Assembly: GCA_964432565.1 (NCBI GenBank)
Contig: CAYSOA010000004.1
Span: 1 to 64,000, forward strand
Reading direction: 5' to 3'
From: CAIOHW01 sp964432565
Lineage (GTDB): Bacteria > Bdellovibrionota > UBA1018
DNA: 64,000 nt
Shown here piece after piece: positions 25,639 to 34,332 of this stretch (the first letter of the stretch is position 1; each line of letters opens with the position of its first letter). The notes beneath the pieces were generated by a model. It was given only the letters and a program-made list of their open reading frames with translations. It was not told where the DNA came from and ran no database searches. The position numbers and the translations under genes were made by a program.

Positions 25639-26807
25639 CAACCCAGAAGGCTCTGGAGTGCCGCTACCCGGTCCGTCTTCTCCCAGGTGAACTCGGGCCC
25701 CGTTCGACCAAAGTGTCCGTAGGCTGCCGTCTTCGAATAGATCGGACGAAGCAGCTGCAAGGACTCAATAATTCCGGCGGGACGCAGCGAGAAAACTTCA
25801 CGAATCGCCGCTTCGATTTTCGAAAGCGCCACTTTTTCGGTGCCGTAGGCGTTGACGTGAACGCTGACCGGATCGGCAACACCAATCGCATAAGCGAGCT
25901 GCACCAGACAGCGGTCGGCCAGTCCGGCTGCAACCACGTTCTTCGCGACGTAGCGGGCCATATAGGCTGCAGACCGATCCACCTTCGACGGATCCTTGCC
26001 CGAAAAGGCTCCGCCACCATGGGCGCCATGGCCGCCGTAGGTGTCCACGATGATCTTGCGGCCCGTCAGGCCACAGTCTCCCATCGGTCCGCCGATCACA
26101 AACCGTCCGGTCGGATTGATCAGAAACTTGGTCTTTGCATCCAAAAGATGCGCCGGAATGGTCTTGCGAACGACCTCTTCGATCACCAACTCTTGAATCT
26201 GCTGGTGGGTCACTTCTTCGTCATGCTGGGAACTCACGACGACGGCATCCACGCGGGTCGGCAGTCCATCAACATATTCCATCGTGACCTGAGTCTTGCC
26301 GTCGGGGCGCAGCCACGAAGCCGTGCCATCCTTGCGAACCTGTGAAAGCCGCATGGCCAGCTTTTGCGACAGATCGATCGTATGCGGCATCAGCTCTTCG
26401 GACTCACGCACCGCGTATCCGAACATGATGCCCTGGTCACCGGCACCCTGCTCCTTCTGGTTGTGCATGCCCTCTCCGACCGTCACCCCCTGCGAGATGT
26501 CGGGAGACTGCCGATCGAGGGACACCAGAACTCCGCAGGTCTGGTAGTCGAAACCCTTGAGCGACGAATCGTATCCGATCCGGCGGACGGCTTCGCGGGC
26601 AACCTGGGCATAGTCCACTCGAGCATTCGTCGTGACTTCGCCGGCTACGACGATCAGGCCCGTCGTGATGAGCGTCTCGCACGCGACTCGCGACCGGGGG
26701 TCCTGCTCGAGCAGGGCATCCAGAACCGCATCTGAAATCTGGTCGGCCATCTTGTCCGGATGACCTTCGGTGACGGATTCAGACGTAAAGAGCGTGCGAT
26801 TGGACAT
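25638..26807 (-). CDS. metK: S-adenosylmethionine synthetase MetK
   Basis: MetK makes S-adenosylmethionine from methionine and ATP in the cytoplasm. The 389-residue length is standard. Hallmarks are FTSESVTEGHPDKMADQISDAVLD at the start (split here by the usual HPDK), GAGDQGIMFGYA (about 120-131), and GGGAFSGKDPSKVDRSAAYMAR (the P-loop-like glycine motif). It lies 23 nt downstream of a 40-residue basic protein and is coupled to a small membrane protein after it. I saw no SAM riboswitch in the leader. Confidence 0.98.
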   Translation of the reverse strand: MSNRTLFTSESVTEGHPDKMADQISDAVLDALLEQDPRSRVACETLITTGLIVVAGEVTTNARVDYAQVAREAVRRIGYDSSLKGFDYQTCGVLVSLDRQSPDISQGVTVGEGMHNQKEQGAGDQGIMFGYAVRESEELMPHTIDLSQKLAMRLSQVRKDGTASWLRPDGKTQVTMEYVDGLPTRVDAVVVSSQHDEEVTHQQIQELVIEEVVRKTIPAHLLDAKTKFLINPTGRFVIGGPMGDCGLTGRKIIVDTYGGHGAHGGGAFSGKDPSKVDRSAAYMARYVAKNVVAAGLADRCLVQLAYAIGVADPVSVHVNAYGTEKVALSKIEAAIREVFSLRPAGIIESLQLLRPIYSKTAAYGHFGRTGPEFTWEKTDRVAALQSLLG

Positions 26808-26830
26808 GATCTATTCCTGAACCAGTGGGT

Positions 26831-26953
26831 TTAAATGTGAACCGGAAACTTCGGAGTGGTTCCCTTGTTCTGCTCCTTCCGCTTGCGGGCTTTTCCCTTG
26901 CGCGCCTTGCGGACCTTGCGAGCCATGCGAGTCTTACCTGTACGTGATGACAT
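26831..26953 (-). CDS. 40-residue highly basic protein upstream of metK
   Basis: The frame begins MSSRTGKTRMARKVRKARKG, continues with KARKRKEQNKG and ends TTPKFPVHI-stop. About 40 percent of residues are Lys or Arg, as in small ribosome- or RNA-associated proteins, yet it does not match bTHX or bL34/bL36 by eye. AGAGG precedes the ATG. It lies 23 nt ahead of metK behind a plausible promoter, so the two are probably co-transcribed. Function unknown; RNA or ribosome binding is an inference from composition. Confidence 0.7.
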   Translation of the reverse strand: MSSRTGKTRMARKVRKARKGKARKRKEQNKGTTPKFPVHI

Positions 26954-26990
26954 AAAAACCTCTTGAACAATAAAATGGGGTCGAAACGCC

Positions 26991-27019
26991 GAGATAGCTC
27001 AGGGCTGTTTTCAAATCAA
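26991..27019 (-). promoter_or_regulatory. Sigma-70-type promoter of the basic protein-metK operon
   Basis: TTGATT (27014-27019) and TATCTC (26991-26996) on the minus strand are exactly 17 nt apart. The start of transcription would be near 26985, about 32 nt before the 40-residue gene. The plus-strand copy of the -10 region looks like the 5' end of a tRNA, which appears to be chance. Confidence 0.5.
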
Positions 27020-27045
27020 GGCTTTCGACGGAATGCTTCTTGCCC

Positions 27046-28590
27046 ATGGCAGGCGGCATGTTGCCCACCCCCCACCGTCGAAAGGCCCTATTCATCGCCC
27101 TTCTGCTGCTTCCTCAGGTGACTTTCGGGGACCCTGGCATCGAAGAACTGCCCCCCCGTCACCTGCTGGTCGGCGAGACTCGAACCCTGAATCACCCAGA
27201 ACTGAAGCGCTTTCTCGTCTCGAGCCCCTCGATCGGGCTTGCGCGCCTGCCCTCGCCAGCCCCCGAGGGTGCCCTGCTGCTCAAAGCCAATCGCCCCGGC
27301 ATCGCCGAAATCTGGATCTGGCTTGAGAACGGCCACACCCTGCACCAGACCGTCGAAGTGCGGGAGCTCCCGAAGTCCGTCCCCCCACCCAGCTCCCTCG
27401 AGCAGGCGCTCGCAGCCCTGGGCGAGGTACAGGTGCTGAGGTCGGGGGATCGGGCCGTCCTTCGAGGCACGGTAAGCACCGAGACCGAGCTGGGACGCAT
27501 TCGACTGCTCGAGGAAACCTTCGGGAGCCGGATCGAGAACCAGACGGAGTGCGCCGACGCCCTCGTGGGCGATGGGCGCCAGCGACTGGTCCGCTGGATT
27601 CAGGACGCAGGACTCGAAGACCGCCTGCGGGTCGAAGTGCTGGGCGCAGCCGTCTGGGTGAGAGGATCGGCCCCGGACGAGGCCACCCGCACGGGCTGGA
27701 AACAGAAGCTTCTGGCCCTGTTTTCCGGAGCTCGCCTCGACATTTCAGCCCTTCCCGAAACAGGTCGCACTCTGTTTTTTCGAGTCTTTTTGCTCGAAAT
27801 GAAGAAAAGCGCCTTCCGCGAGCTGGGGCTCGACTGGCCTTCGCACCTTTCGGGAACGCTGCTGGTCGAAGGCGGCTCCCTCTTTTGGGCCGCCGCTCCC
27901 AGCATCGACCTCTCCCTCAAGTGGCTGGAGGGAAAGGGCTGGGCCCGGGTACTGTCGCAGCCGGAGCTGGTCGTTCGGGTTCCCGGAGAGGCCGAGCTTT
28001 TCGCAGGGGGAGAAATTCCGCTGGAAATTCGGCCGCGCGGCGGGGCACGCGCGGGTTCGTGGGTCGAATGGAAACCCTACGGGTTGATCCTGAAAATCAA
28101 GACCGTGCAGAGCACCCACGAACAGGTTCGCCTCGAAATCGCCTCGGAGATCAGCGAGCTGGATCGGGCCAACGGTTCCGAGCGTCTTCCGGCCATTCAG
28201 GCCAGCCGAATGCGAACACAGGTGGACGCCCGAATCGGCGAACCCCTCTTCCTTTCCGGACTGCTTCAAGAGAGCAGCGCCACGCGCTCGAATGGGTGGC
28301 CGCTGCTTCGCCGGATTCCGGTTCTGGGCTCGCTTTTCGGCTCTGAAGACTTCATTCAGCGCCGCTCCGAGCTGGTGGCCGTACTCGTTCCGCTCAATGC
28401 CCCGCCACCGGCCCCTCGCTGGAATCCGCTCGAGCGCACCGCCACGGAGCGGCTGCAAGCGATCACCCGGCCTCCGAAATCCAACTCTCCACAAACGGCA
28501 ACGCTTCGCGCATTCCGTCCGACGACGGGTTCTTCGCGTCGTGCTGCCCGGCACGGACTCACCCCTTTTCTGGAAAGGAGACGCTTCTGA
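27046..28590 (+). CDS. CpaC/RcpA-like secretin of a Tad or type II-like system
   Basis: An outer-membrane secretin, 514 residues from ATG 27046 (an ATG at 27058 is equally possible). A signal peptide (about 5-28) is followed by a pilus-assembly N-terminal domain (HLLVGETRTLNHPELKRFLV through GIAEIWIWLENG, about 35-110) and BON-like repeats (GDRAVLRGTVSTETELGRI). The secretin domain (from about 240) has the usual VLSQPELVVRVPGEAELFAGGEIPL and GEPLFLSGLLQ motifs, ending at PVLGSLFGS. Its stop overlaps the next start (TGATG). Secretins of Tad/Flp pili have this layout. Confidence 0.88.
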   Translation: MAGGMLPTPHRRKALFIALLLLPQVTFGDPGIEELPPRHLLVGETRTLNHPELKRFLVSSPSIGLARLPSPAPEGALLLKANRPGIAEIWIWLENGHTLHQTVEVRELPKSVPPPSSLEQALAALGEVQVLRSGDRAVLRGTVSTETELGRIRLLEETFGSRIENQTECADALVGDGRQRLVRWIQDAGLEDRLRVEVLGAAVWVRGSAPDEATRTGWKQKLLALFSGARLDISALPETGRTLFFRVFLLEMKKSAFRELGLDWPSHLSGTLLVEGGSLFWAAAPSIDLSLKWLEGKGWARVLSQPELVVRVPGEAELFAGGEIPLEIRPRGGARAGSWVEWKPYGLILKIKTVQSTHEQVRLEIASEISELDRANGSERLPAIQASRMRTQVDARIGEPLFLSGLLQESSATRSNGWPLLRRIPVLGSLFGSEDFIQRRSELVAVLVPLNAPPPAPRWNPLERTATERLQAITRPPKSNSPQTATLRAFRPTTGSSRRAARHGLTPFLERRRF

Positions 28591-29567
28591 TGAACCTGGT
28601 CACGCAGCTCGAGTCCTGGCTTCAGGACGAAAAGATTACCGACATCTGCATCAATGCCGACGGCAGAGCGTTCATTGATCGCGGGCAGGGGCTGGAGCGG
28701 CCAGCTTGCGAAGACGCTGTGGCCCAGCACTCGGATGCGGCAGCCCAGCTCAAGGCCTGGATTCTCGATCGGCTCTCGCAGGCCGGACGCAGCTGGGACG
28801 CCCGCCACCCCTTCGCAGACGCCCCAGTGCTTCCAGCGCACCGGCTTCATGTGGCCTTTCCTCCGGTGTCCGGAGGCGGCCCCGCGCTTTCGCTGCGACG
28901 GCTGGGGCGCACCCTCGCAGCGCCGCCCGAAGAACGATGGAAAACCAGCCTGCCTTCCTACCGTCTTCTTCGAGAAGCCACGAACCGGGGAGAGAGCATC
29001 GTCCTCGCAGGTGCCACCGGAAGCGGCAAGACCACCCTGCTCAACGACCTGCTCTCCGCAGTGCCCTCGAACGAACGCCTGATCGCACTCGAAGACACGC
29101 CCGAGCTCTTTCCCCGACATCCGCACTTCGTTTCGCTACAGTCCCGCGCCGCCAACGCGGATGGTTTTGGAGAAGTGACCATTCGACAGTTGTTGCGACA
29201 GTCCCTTCGCATGCGTCCGGACCGAATCCTGCTGGGCGAGTGCCGGGGCAGTGAGGTGCTGGACCTGCTGCAGGTGCTCAACACGGGGCATCGAGGCTCG
29301 CTCGCCACGGTTCACGCCAATTCTGCGCGCGATGCCGTTCGTCGAATCGAGACGCTGGCGCTGCTCTCGGCTCCGGAGTCCTTCTCTCATGCGGTGCTTC
29401 GAGAATGGATTGCTTCGGGAATTCAGTGGATCGCCCATCTGGACCGCCTGCCCGATGGAAGCCGACGCATTCGAGAGGTCGCCCGAGTACAGGGCATCGA
29501 CGCAGGCGTGGTTCTCCTCCGGCCGATGGCGCCATCGGTGGACGTCGCGCCCCGTGCTGTGGTTTAA
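28590..29567 (+). CDS. CpaF/TadA-like secretion ATPase
   Basis: A hexameric ATPase that powers pilus or type II-like secretion. The 325-residue protein carries Walker A GATGSGKTTLLNDL (about 136-149), the Asp box ALEDTPELFP, Walker B RMRPDRILLGECRGSE and the His box TGHRGSLATVHANSARDAVRRIE in order. The N-terminal domain is much shorter than in typical CpaF (about 450 residues), beginning at ITDICINADGRAFIDRG. It is translationally coupled to the secretin gene by a one-base overlap. Confidence 0.93.
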   Translation: MNLVTQLESWLQDEKITDICINADGRAFIDRGQGLERPACEDAVAQHSDAAAQLKAWILDRLSQAGRSWDARHPFADAPVLPAHRLHVAFPPVSGGGPALSLRRLGRTLAAPPEERWKTSLPSYRLLREATNRGESIVLAGATGSGKTTLLNDLLSAVPSNERLIALEDTPELFPRHPHFVSLQSRAANADGFGEVTIRQLLRQSLRMRPDRILLGECRGSEVLDLLQVLNTGHRGSLATVHANSARDAVRRIETLALLSAPESFSHAVLREWIASGIQWIAHLDRLPDGSRRIREVARVQGIDAGVVLLRPMAPSVDVAPRAVV

Positions 29568-29579
29568 CCTTGGTCCTCC

Positions 29580-30587
29580 ATGGAAAAACTCCCTCCTCCC
29601 GTTCATCTGTCGCTCCTTCTTTCAGCTCGAACCGACTCGCATGGAAGATCGGGCGAGACCTGTTGGAGCATGGAGTTCACCGTTTTTCGCAGTCGTAATG
29701 GCTTTTTTCGGCGGGCGGAATGGGTCGGCGTGTTCGAGAAGCGGGATCGCGGAACGGGGGAGGTCAGGCGAAAACTTTTTCGAAAGACGCTTCCCTTCCT
29801 CGAGGATCGCAACACTGCAGAGGATCTTTGGGGCCGTCCGTGGAGCTGCGATGGCCTCTCCTTTTCGGGCGACCGGTATTCCGGAAGCGTTCAGTCAGCA
29901 GAGGGCGAACTGCGCTGGAATCTCGAGCTGAGCCCGGGAACCGACCCGGATTTTTCTCCTCTGTCGCGCTGGCTCAAACTGAGAACCTGCCAGACCCGCA
30001 TTCCCGTTCGAGGAAGCTGGACGTTCACACCCAGGTCATCGAATGAGGAGCCCTTGAGCTGGTCTTCGGACGAGTCTCCGGCAAGAGGCATCCTTCAGAC
30101 CCGCGATGATTCGGCTCGAATCTGGCCGACGGTCTGGTTTCATTGCCAGGCGATGCGCGACACGGGCGGAGGCGTCGAACATCTTGCCGAAGGCCTTCAC
30201 GCTCGACCGGGATCACGATTCTCCGGGGTTCTTCCCCAGCTGACCAGCATCCGAGCCCTCGATCCTGCGGGATCGGGCTCGACGCCATCGCTTTGGCAGG
30301 CCCTTCGCACCCGGCTCGAGAGCACTACCGGTGGCTGGACGTTTCGCAGCGAGCACGCGGGACGAGAACTGCGCGGCAGAATCGAGGCTGATCCGCGGCA
30401 CTGGGTGACCATCCGGCATGAAGATTTTCGTGGAGAAGTCTTCTACCGCACCACCACTCGCATGGCGCGCCTTGAAGTTTTGGCACTCGAACAGGGCAAG
30501 CCTCAGGGATTTTTCAGTAGCGGATTCGACACCTGGGTCGAATGGACGACCCGCTCACGTCCGATCGCTTCCTGCGATCTGATCTGA
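29580..30587 (+). CDS. Hypothetical protein after the Tad-like ATPase gene (335 aa)
   Basis: A 335-residue protein, 13 nt downstream of the ATPase gene and in the same direction. It has no signal peptide or membrane segment. Many Trp and Arg residues and alternating short strands (WSCDGLSFSGDRYSG, GWTFRSEHAGRELRGRIEADP) suggest a beta-rich fold, faintly like lipocalin or tocopherol-cyclase-like proteins, but I do not claim either. The last 85 bp are overlapped by an opposing small gene. No good ribosome site was found for ATG 29580. Confidence 0.65.
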   Translation: MEKLPPPVHLSLLLSARTDSHGRSGETCWSMEFTVFRSRNGFFRRAEWVGVFEKRDRGTGEVRRKLFRKTLPFLEDRNTAEDLWGRPWSCDGLSFSGDRYSGSVQSAEGELRWNLELSPGTDPDFSPLSRWLKLRTCQTRIPVRGSWTFTPRSSNEEPLSWSSDESPARGILQTRDDSARIWPTVWFHCQAMRDTGGGVEHLAEGLHARPGSRFSGVLPQLTSIRALDPAGSGSTPSLWQALRTRLESTTGGWTFRSEHAGRELRGRIEADPRHWVTIRHEDFRGEVFYRTTTRMARLEVLALEQGKPQGFFSSGFDTWVEWTTRSRPIASCDLI

Positions 30588-30697
30588 GATCGCTCCACGG
30601 ACTGAATCGGAAAGCGCCAGGGGCTGCCCCATCCCAGCAGAGCAAGCCCCAGCGCCAGCGCCAGCACTCGCTCGATCTCGCGCATCCAGTCGCTCAT
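30503..30697 (-). CDS. Small protein coupled to the TadB-like gene (64 aa)
   Basis: The ATG at 30697 overlaps the stop of the TadB/C-like gene in the ATGA manner, the usual sign of coupled translation. The product begins MSDWMREIERVLALALGLAL, with one hydrophobic segment (about 9-24), and ends in a polar tail. Its 3' part overlaps the end of the opposing gene by 85 bp. It is too short for a TadC and does not look like a Flp pilin. A chance frame cannot be excluded. Confidence 0.45.
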   Translation of the reverse strand: MSDWMREIERVLALALGLALLGWGSPWRFPIQSVERSQIRSQEAIGRERVVHSTQVSNPLLKNP

Positions 30698-31698
30698 GCG
30701 ATACCCCAGCTTTCCCAACTCAGTGCAAAGGCAAGAAAGACCAGTGCAAGCACCGAGGGCGCCACGAGCAGAAAAAGCGGTTTGAGTGCGCGGGTCGCCA
30801 GAAGCTGAAGTTGCCGTTCGATCTCACAGTCCCACTCGGCACGAAGGGCCTCCAGTGAAGCTTCAATTCTCTCGGCGCAACCCTTTCCCTCATAAATCGA
30901 GGCCTGAATGGCCTGTCTCAGCCGTCCTCCCTGGGTCAGGATCAGCTGCGCTGCCGGTTCGAGTGACAGATCGCTTCGGAGCTTCGACTCCGTCCACAAG
31001 TCCGCGTTCCAGAGCGAGAGCAGATCGGGAGCATGGCGGCCCAGCTGCGGGACGGCCCTTGACCAGGCGAGGTCTGCGGGAAGGCCGCTGCGGATGGCCC
31101 CCAGCAGGCGCTCACCAAAACAGAGCACCGCCCCCCACCAGGCCCTTCTAGAGGAGGCGAGCCCGGCCCAGCGCGCAGACTGCGAAAGCGCCAGCATCCA
31201 CGCCATGGCCGCAAGATCGAGCGCCAGTGCCCCGGCAGTGCAAAGCAGCCAGGACCAGCCGTGCGCAGAGAGTCCCGGCAACAACAGGTAGAGCGCCACT
31301 GCTACGGCCGGGACGATCATCCCGCAGACCATCGCCTGCCCGTAGGCCTGGGCACCGCGAGCTCGCGCCTGCTGATCCGCCTGCTTCTGCGCCGAGAGGA
31401 TTCGCTCGAGTCGCCGCAGGGTCGGCACAACGGGAACTCCGGCATCGCGAAGCTCCTGAACACTTCCCTGTGCCAGCTCCGCCCAGGGCGCTTCGAGCCG
31501 GCCTAGTGCCGTCCAATGCCCGGAATCCGGCACCCAGCCGCTTTCCAGACGCTCTCGCAGATCGCGCAGAACGCCGATCGATCGCTCCCATTCGACTCGT
31601 GTCGAAGGAATGAGAAGCAGAAGTCCACGAAAGTCCGGAAGAAAACTCAGGATCGAAGCAGCGACAAAGCCCCACGAAAGAACATAAAGAACGGCCAT
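30694..31698 (-). CDS. TadB/TadC-like (type II secretion F-type) inner-membrane protein
   Basis: A 334-residue membrane platform protein. The ATG at 31698 follows AAGGAGCGG. It has an N-terminal membrane helix, a cytoplasmic stretch with AGVPVVPTLRRLERIL, two central membrane helices (about 130-180), and a C-terminal F-domain (LRQAIQASIYEGKGCAERIE, then ATRALKPLFLLVAPSVLALVFLAFAL) that matches TadB/TadC proteins. It is probably the membrane partner of the secretin and ATPase genes, but it is on the opposite strand and behind tldD. A second family member, normally adjacent, is missing. Confidence 0.75.
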   Translation of the reverse strand: MAVLYVLSWGFVAASILSFLPDFRGLLLLIPSTRVEWERSIGVLRDLRERLESGWVPDSGHWTALGRLEAPWAELAQGSVQELRDAGVPVVPTLRRLERILSAQKQADQQARARGAQAYGQAMVCGMIVPAVAVALYLLLPGLSAHGWSWLLCTAGALALDLAAMAWMLALSQSARWAGLASSRRAWWGAVLCFGERLLGAIRSGLPADLAWSRAVPQLGRHAPDLLSLWNADLWTESKLRSDLSLEPAAQLILTQGGRLRQAIQASIYEGKGCAERIEASLEALRAEWDCEIERQLQLLATRALKPLFLLVAPSVLALVFLAFALSWESWGIA

Positions 31699-31727
31699 GG
31701 TGCCGCTCCTTCGCAAAATGCGGGCCG

Positions 31728-33203
31728 TTAGGAACGACTGAACACCTCGTTCATCGGAACGAGCCCGCCCACCGTCAGTTCGGGAATTCGAATCGTGGGC
31801 TGAGCATCCGTGACCGGTGCTCCCTGCCCGTCCTTGCCGCAGGTACCGATGGCAAAGCCCAGATCCGTTCCCACGCGATCGACTTCCATCATCACCCGAG
31901 GCCCATTGCCCACCAGGGTCGCCCCTCGGATCGGTTCGCCGATCCTGCCATCGCGAATCAGGTACCCCTCGGTCACGGCAAAAACAAAGTCACCCGTTAC
32001 CGTGTTGACCTGCCCTCCCCCCATGGCCTTTACGAAAATTCCCATGCGGGTGTCGGCAAGAATTCGCGCGGGATCATCCCTTCCGGGGGCGATCCAGGTA
32101 TTGGTCATTCGCACGATTGGCTTGTGCCGAAAGCTTTCTCGGCGACCGTTTCCGGTTGGCTCCAGGTCGAACTTCATCGCGGAAAGCCGATCCACCATGT
32201 AGGCCTTCAGCACTCCGTTCTCGATGAGCGTCGTCTTTTGCGACGGCGTCCCCTCGTCGTCCACGTGGTACGAGCCGCGGCGCCCCGGCATCGTTCCTTC
32301 GTCCACCACGGTGATCAGCGGAGAGGCCACCTGCTGCCCGATCCGGCCCTGGTAAACCGAAAGCCCGTTGCAGGCGAGGTCGGCCTCGAGCCCATGACCT
32401 ACGGCCTCGTGAATCATGGTTCCTCCGGCCTCAGCGGCGAGCACCACGGGCATCGAACCTGCCGGTGCGGGGCGAGCATCCAGCAACAGCTTCACGCGAC
32501 GGGCACACTCCGAGGCGATCGCTTCGGGTGGGCGGCGCTCAAAAAACTCGAGCCCCGAATGTCCTCCGTCGCCCTCGTAGGCACTCTGCACTTCGCCCGC
32601 CTTCTGGCCGACGACTTCGCATCCATAGGTCAGGTAGCTCTTCGAGTCGGATGCCACCAGCCCGTCACTGTTGACTACACAGATGTCCCGGCGAGTATCG
32701 ACGAGAAACGAGGTCACCTGCCGGGCATCCGGAAGCACGGCGCGCGCAGCGGCCTCTCCTCGCCTCGCGATCTCGATTCTTTCACCGATCGGGGCGGCCT
32801 TGGGATCGCGTCTGACCTCGTGGCCGCTCATCGGCGGGTCCCGCCGAACGGGTTCGCGCCAATCCAGTGGTGTCCGAGCTTCGCGTGCAGGCAGGGCACC
32901 GGTCACGCCGGCCGAGAGAGAACGGGCAAGCTCTTCGAGTGATTTCCGCTGAAGGGACGTCGTGTAACCATAAACCGAGCGATGATCGAAAAGGATTCGG
33001 AGGCCGACTCCCCCATCGATGCCATCAACGATCTCGTCGACGCGTCCGTTTTCGATCGTGATTCGCGTCGCATGCGTCCTCTCGAAGAAAAGTTCCGCCA
33101 GTGTACCGCCGCGGGACAGTGCCAGTTCCAACACCGCCACAAGATCGGTCTCACTCAATTGTTCGACGCCCAGTCTCTTCAGGTTCTGCTCGATCAAGCT
33201 CAT
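31728..33203 (-). CDS. tldD: TldD-type metalloprotease
   Basis: TldD with TldE (PmbA) forms a heterodimeric zinc protease that processes peptides such as microcin B17 and CcdA. The 491-residue protein has the zinc site HEAVGHGLEAD (HExxxH) and the conserved glycine-rich C-terminal motifs (GNGRRESFRHKPIVRMTNT, GGGQVNTVTGDFVFAV, GEPIRGATLVGNG). I start at ATG 33203; a GTG at 33218 is also possible. No tldE is in the window. Its 5' end overlaps the gene before it by 53 bp. Confidence 0.95.
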   Translation of the reverse strand: MSLIEQNLKRLGVEQLSETDLVAVLELALSRGGTLAELFFERTHATRITIENGRVDEIVDGIDGGVGLRILFDHRSVYGYTTSLQRKSLEELARSLSAGVTGALPAREARTPLDWREPVRRDPPMSGHEVRRDPKAAPIGERIEIARRGEAAARAVLPDARQVTSFLVDTRRDICVVNSDGLVASDSKSYLTYGCEVVGQKAGEVQSAYEGDGGHSGLEFFERRPPEAIASECARRVKLLLDARPAPAGSMPVVLAAEAGGTMIHEAVGHGLEADLACNGLSVYQGRIGQQVASPLITVVDEGTMPGRRGSYHVDDEGTPSQKTTLIENGVLKAYMVDRLSAMKFDLEPTGNGRRESFRHKPIVRMTNTWIAPGRDDPARILADTRMGIFVKAMGGGQVNTVTGDFVFAVTEGYLIRDGRIGEPIRGATLVGNGPRVMMEVDRVGTDLGFAIGTCGKDGQGAPVTDAQPTIRIPELTVGGLVPMNEVFSRS

Positions 33204-33480
33204 GAATCCACACGCCACCCTGCCGGAGGTGTTCGAGAACTTCCCGAACCTGCGTCAAAAATCCGGCAGGAATGGTCAGCTCCAGATCACAGGTCGCCTC
33301 GCCCGACGGCGAGAGCGAGGGAATCTCCGCAGTGCCGCCTCCGCTTTCGACACCCGAGGAATCCGAAGACAACGTGGAGTATGACACGATTCCGTCCTGG
33401 GCTTCCAGCACATGGTAGACCCACGCGGAATCCCGCTTCGCGATACGAATAACCTGTCGATAGGCAAGTGCGGCGTCCAT
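33151..33480 (-). CDS. DUF4911-like small protein upstream of tldD
   Basis: A 109-residue soluble protein starting MDAALAYRQVIRIAKRDSAW, with an alpha/beta pattern (HVLEAQDGIVSYSTL, then LELTIPAGFLTQVREVLEHL) like the DUF4911 family seen in deltaproteobacteria, though with a Ser/Gly-rich insertion (about 38-58). The function of that family is unknown. It overlaps tldD by 53 bp in another frame and probably shares its transcript. The family call rests on remembered pattern and is tentative. Confidence 0.6.
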   Translation of the reverse strand: MDAALAYRQVIRIAKRDSAWVYHVLEAQDGIVSYSTLSSDSSGVESGGGTAEIPSLSPSGEATCDLELTIPAGFLTQVREVLEHLRQGGVWIHELDRAEPEETGRRTIE

Positions 33481-33522
33481 TTTGTTGCTGAATCTCCACG
33501 GGACTCTTATCCTGTTAACAAG

Positions 33523-34332
33523 ATGGCACGCAACCCTCGCCCCCGCATCCCCGCAACCTGGAGCCTGCTCGCCGCGCTCGCCGTTCTATCAGGCTGCGCT
33601 TCAGCGCGCATGACAGGAGAACACGATGGGACGAGCGGCGATTCGAGCGAGCTCGAGCAGGCCCGACGTCAGGTACAGGAGCTGCGCGATCAAGTCACGA
33701 CACTGACAGGTCGTCTTGAGGGCATGGAACTTCAAGTCTCGTCATTGAAGGACGAGCTGAAGGCGGCTTCGGCCGAGAAAAGCGCACGCGAGTCGCTGCT
33801 GGATCAGACTGCAGGAGCCCAGCGACCCACCGAAGTTCGTCCCTCGCCGACCACGAATATCGGAAAGCGGGTCGAAGTGGAAAAGGCCCCGTCAGACCCG
33901 CAGTCCGGCTACTCGACGGATGCCGCGGTCGACGCCTATCGCAGCGCTTCGATTCTTTTCGAGTCAGGAAAGTATCCGGAATCCATGCTCGCATTCACGG
34001 CGTTTCTTGACCGCTATGCCGACCATGCCTGGGCGGGATCGGCGCAGTTTTTCATCGGAGAGGGCTACTTCCGCCAGAAGGAATACCGTCTGGCTCTCGA
34101 GGAGCTTCAACGGGTGCTGACCTCCTACGATCGAAGCCCCCATGTCGCCGATGCCCTGCAACGGCTGGTGGCCTGCGAGGAGCAGCTCAAAATGCCCTCT
34201 GCGGCCCTCGAACATCGTCAGCTCCTGACTTCTCTTTTTCCGGGTTCTCCCGCGGCGATCGAAATGTCTCGCAATGCCGAGACCGAAGACATCCCACCAA
34301 CGGCTCCGGCCGAAGGAGCCCCCTCCTCGTGA
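33523..34332 (+). CDS. CpoB/YbgF-like TPR lipoprotein
   Basis: A 269-residue lipoprotein from the ATG at 33523: basic start, hydrophobic run and LSGC lipobox (Cys about 25). A coiled-coil stretch (about 40-85, ELEQARRQVQELRDQVTTL) precedes a C-terminal set of TPR repeats (about 130-250) with ASILFESGKYPESMLAF and AWAGSAQFFIGEGYFRQKEY, the layout of CpoB (YbgF), which coordinates cell-wall synthesis with outer-membrane constriction. No clear ribosome site precedes the ATG. It overlaps the LysM gene start by 4 nt (GTGA). Confidence 0.82.
   Translation: MARNPRPRIPATWSLLAALAVLSGCASARMTGEHDGTSGDSSELEQARRQVQELRDQVTTLTGRLEGMELQVSSLKDELKAASAEKSARESLLDQTAGAQRPTEVRPSPTTNIGKRVEVEKAPSDPQSGYSTDAAVDAYRSASILFESGKYPESMLAFTAFLDRYADHAWAGSAQFFIGEGYFRQKEYRLALEELQRVLTSYDRSPHVADALQRLVACEEQLKMPSAALEHRQLLTSLFPGSPAAIEMSRNAETEDIPPTAPAEGAPSS

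Noticed and set aside
26988..27002. GCCGAGATAGCTCAG, identical in type to the 5' end of a tRNA
   Set aside because: No anticodon or T arm follows, and the bases coincide with the -10 region of the metK operon promoter on the other strand. Chance match or very short remnant.
26808..27045. SAM riboswitch upstream of metK
   Set aside because: The leader is short and shows none of the SAM-I or SAM-II core pattern.
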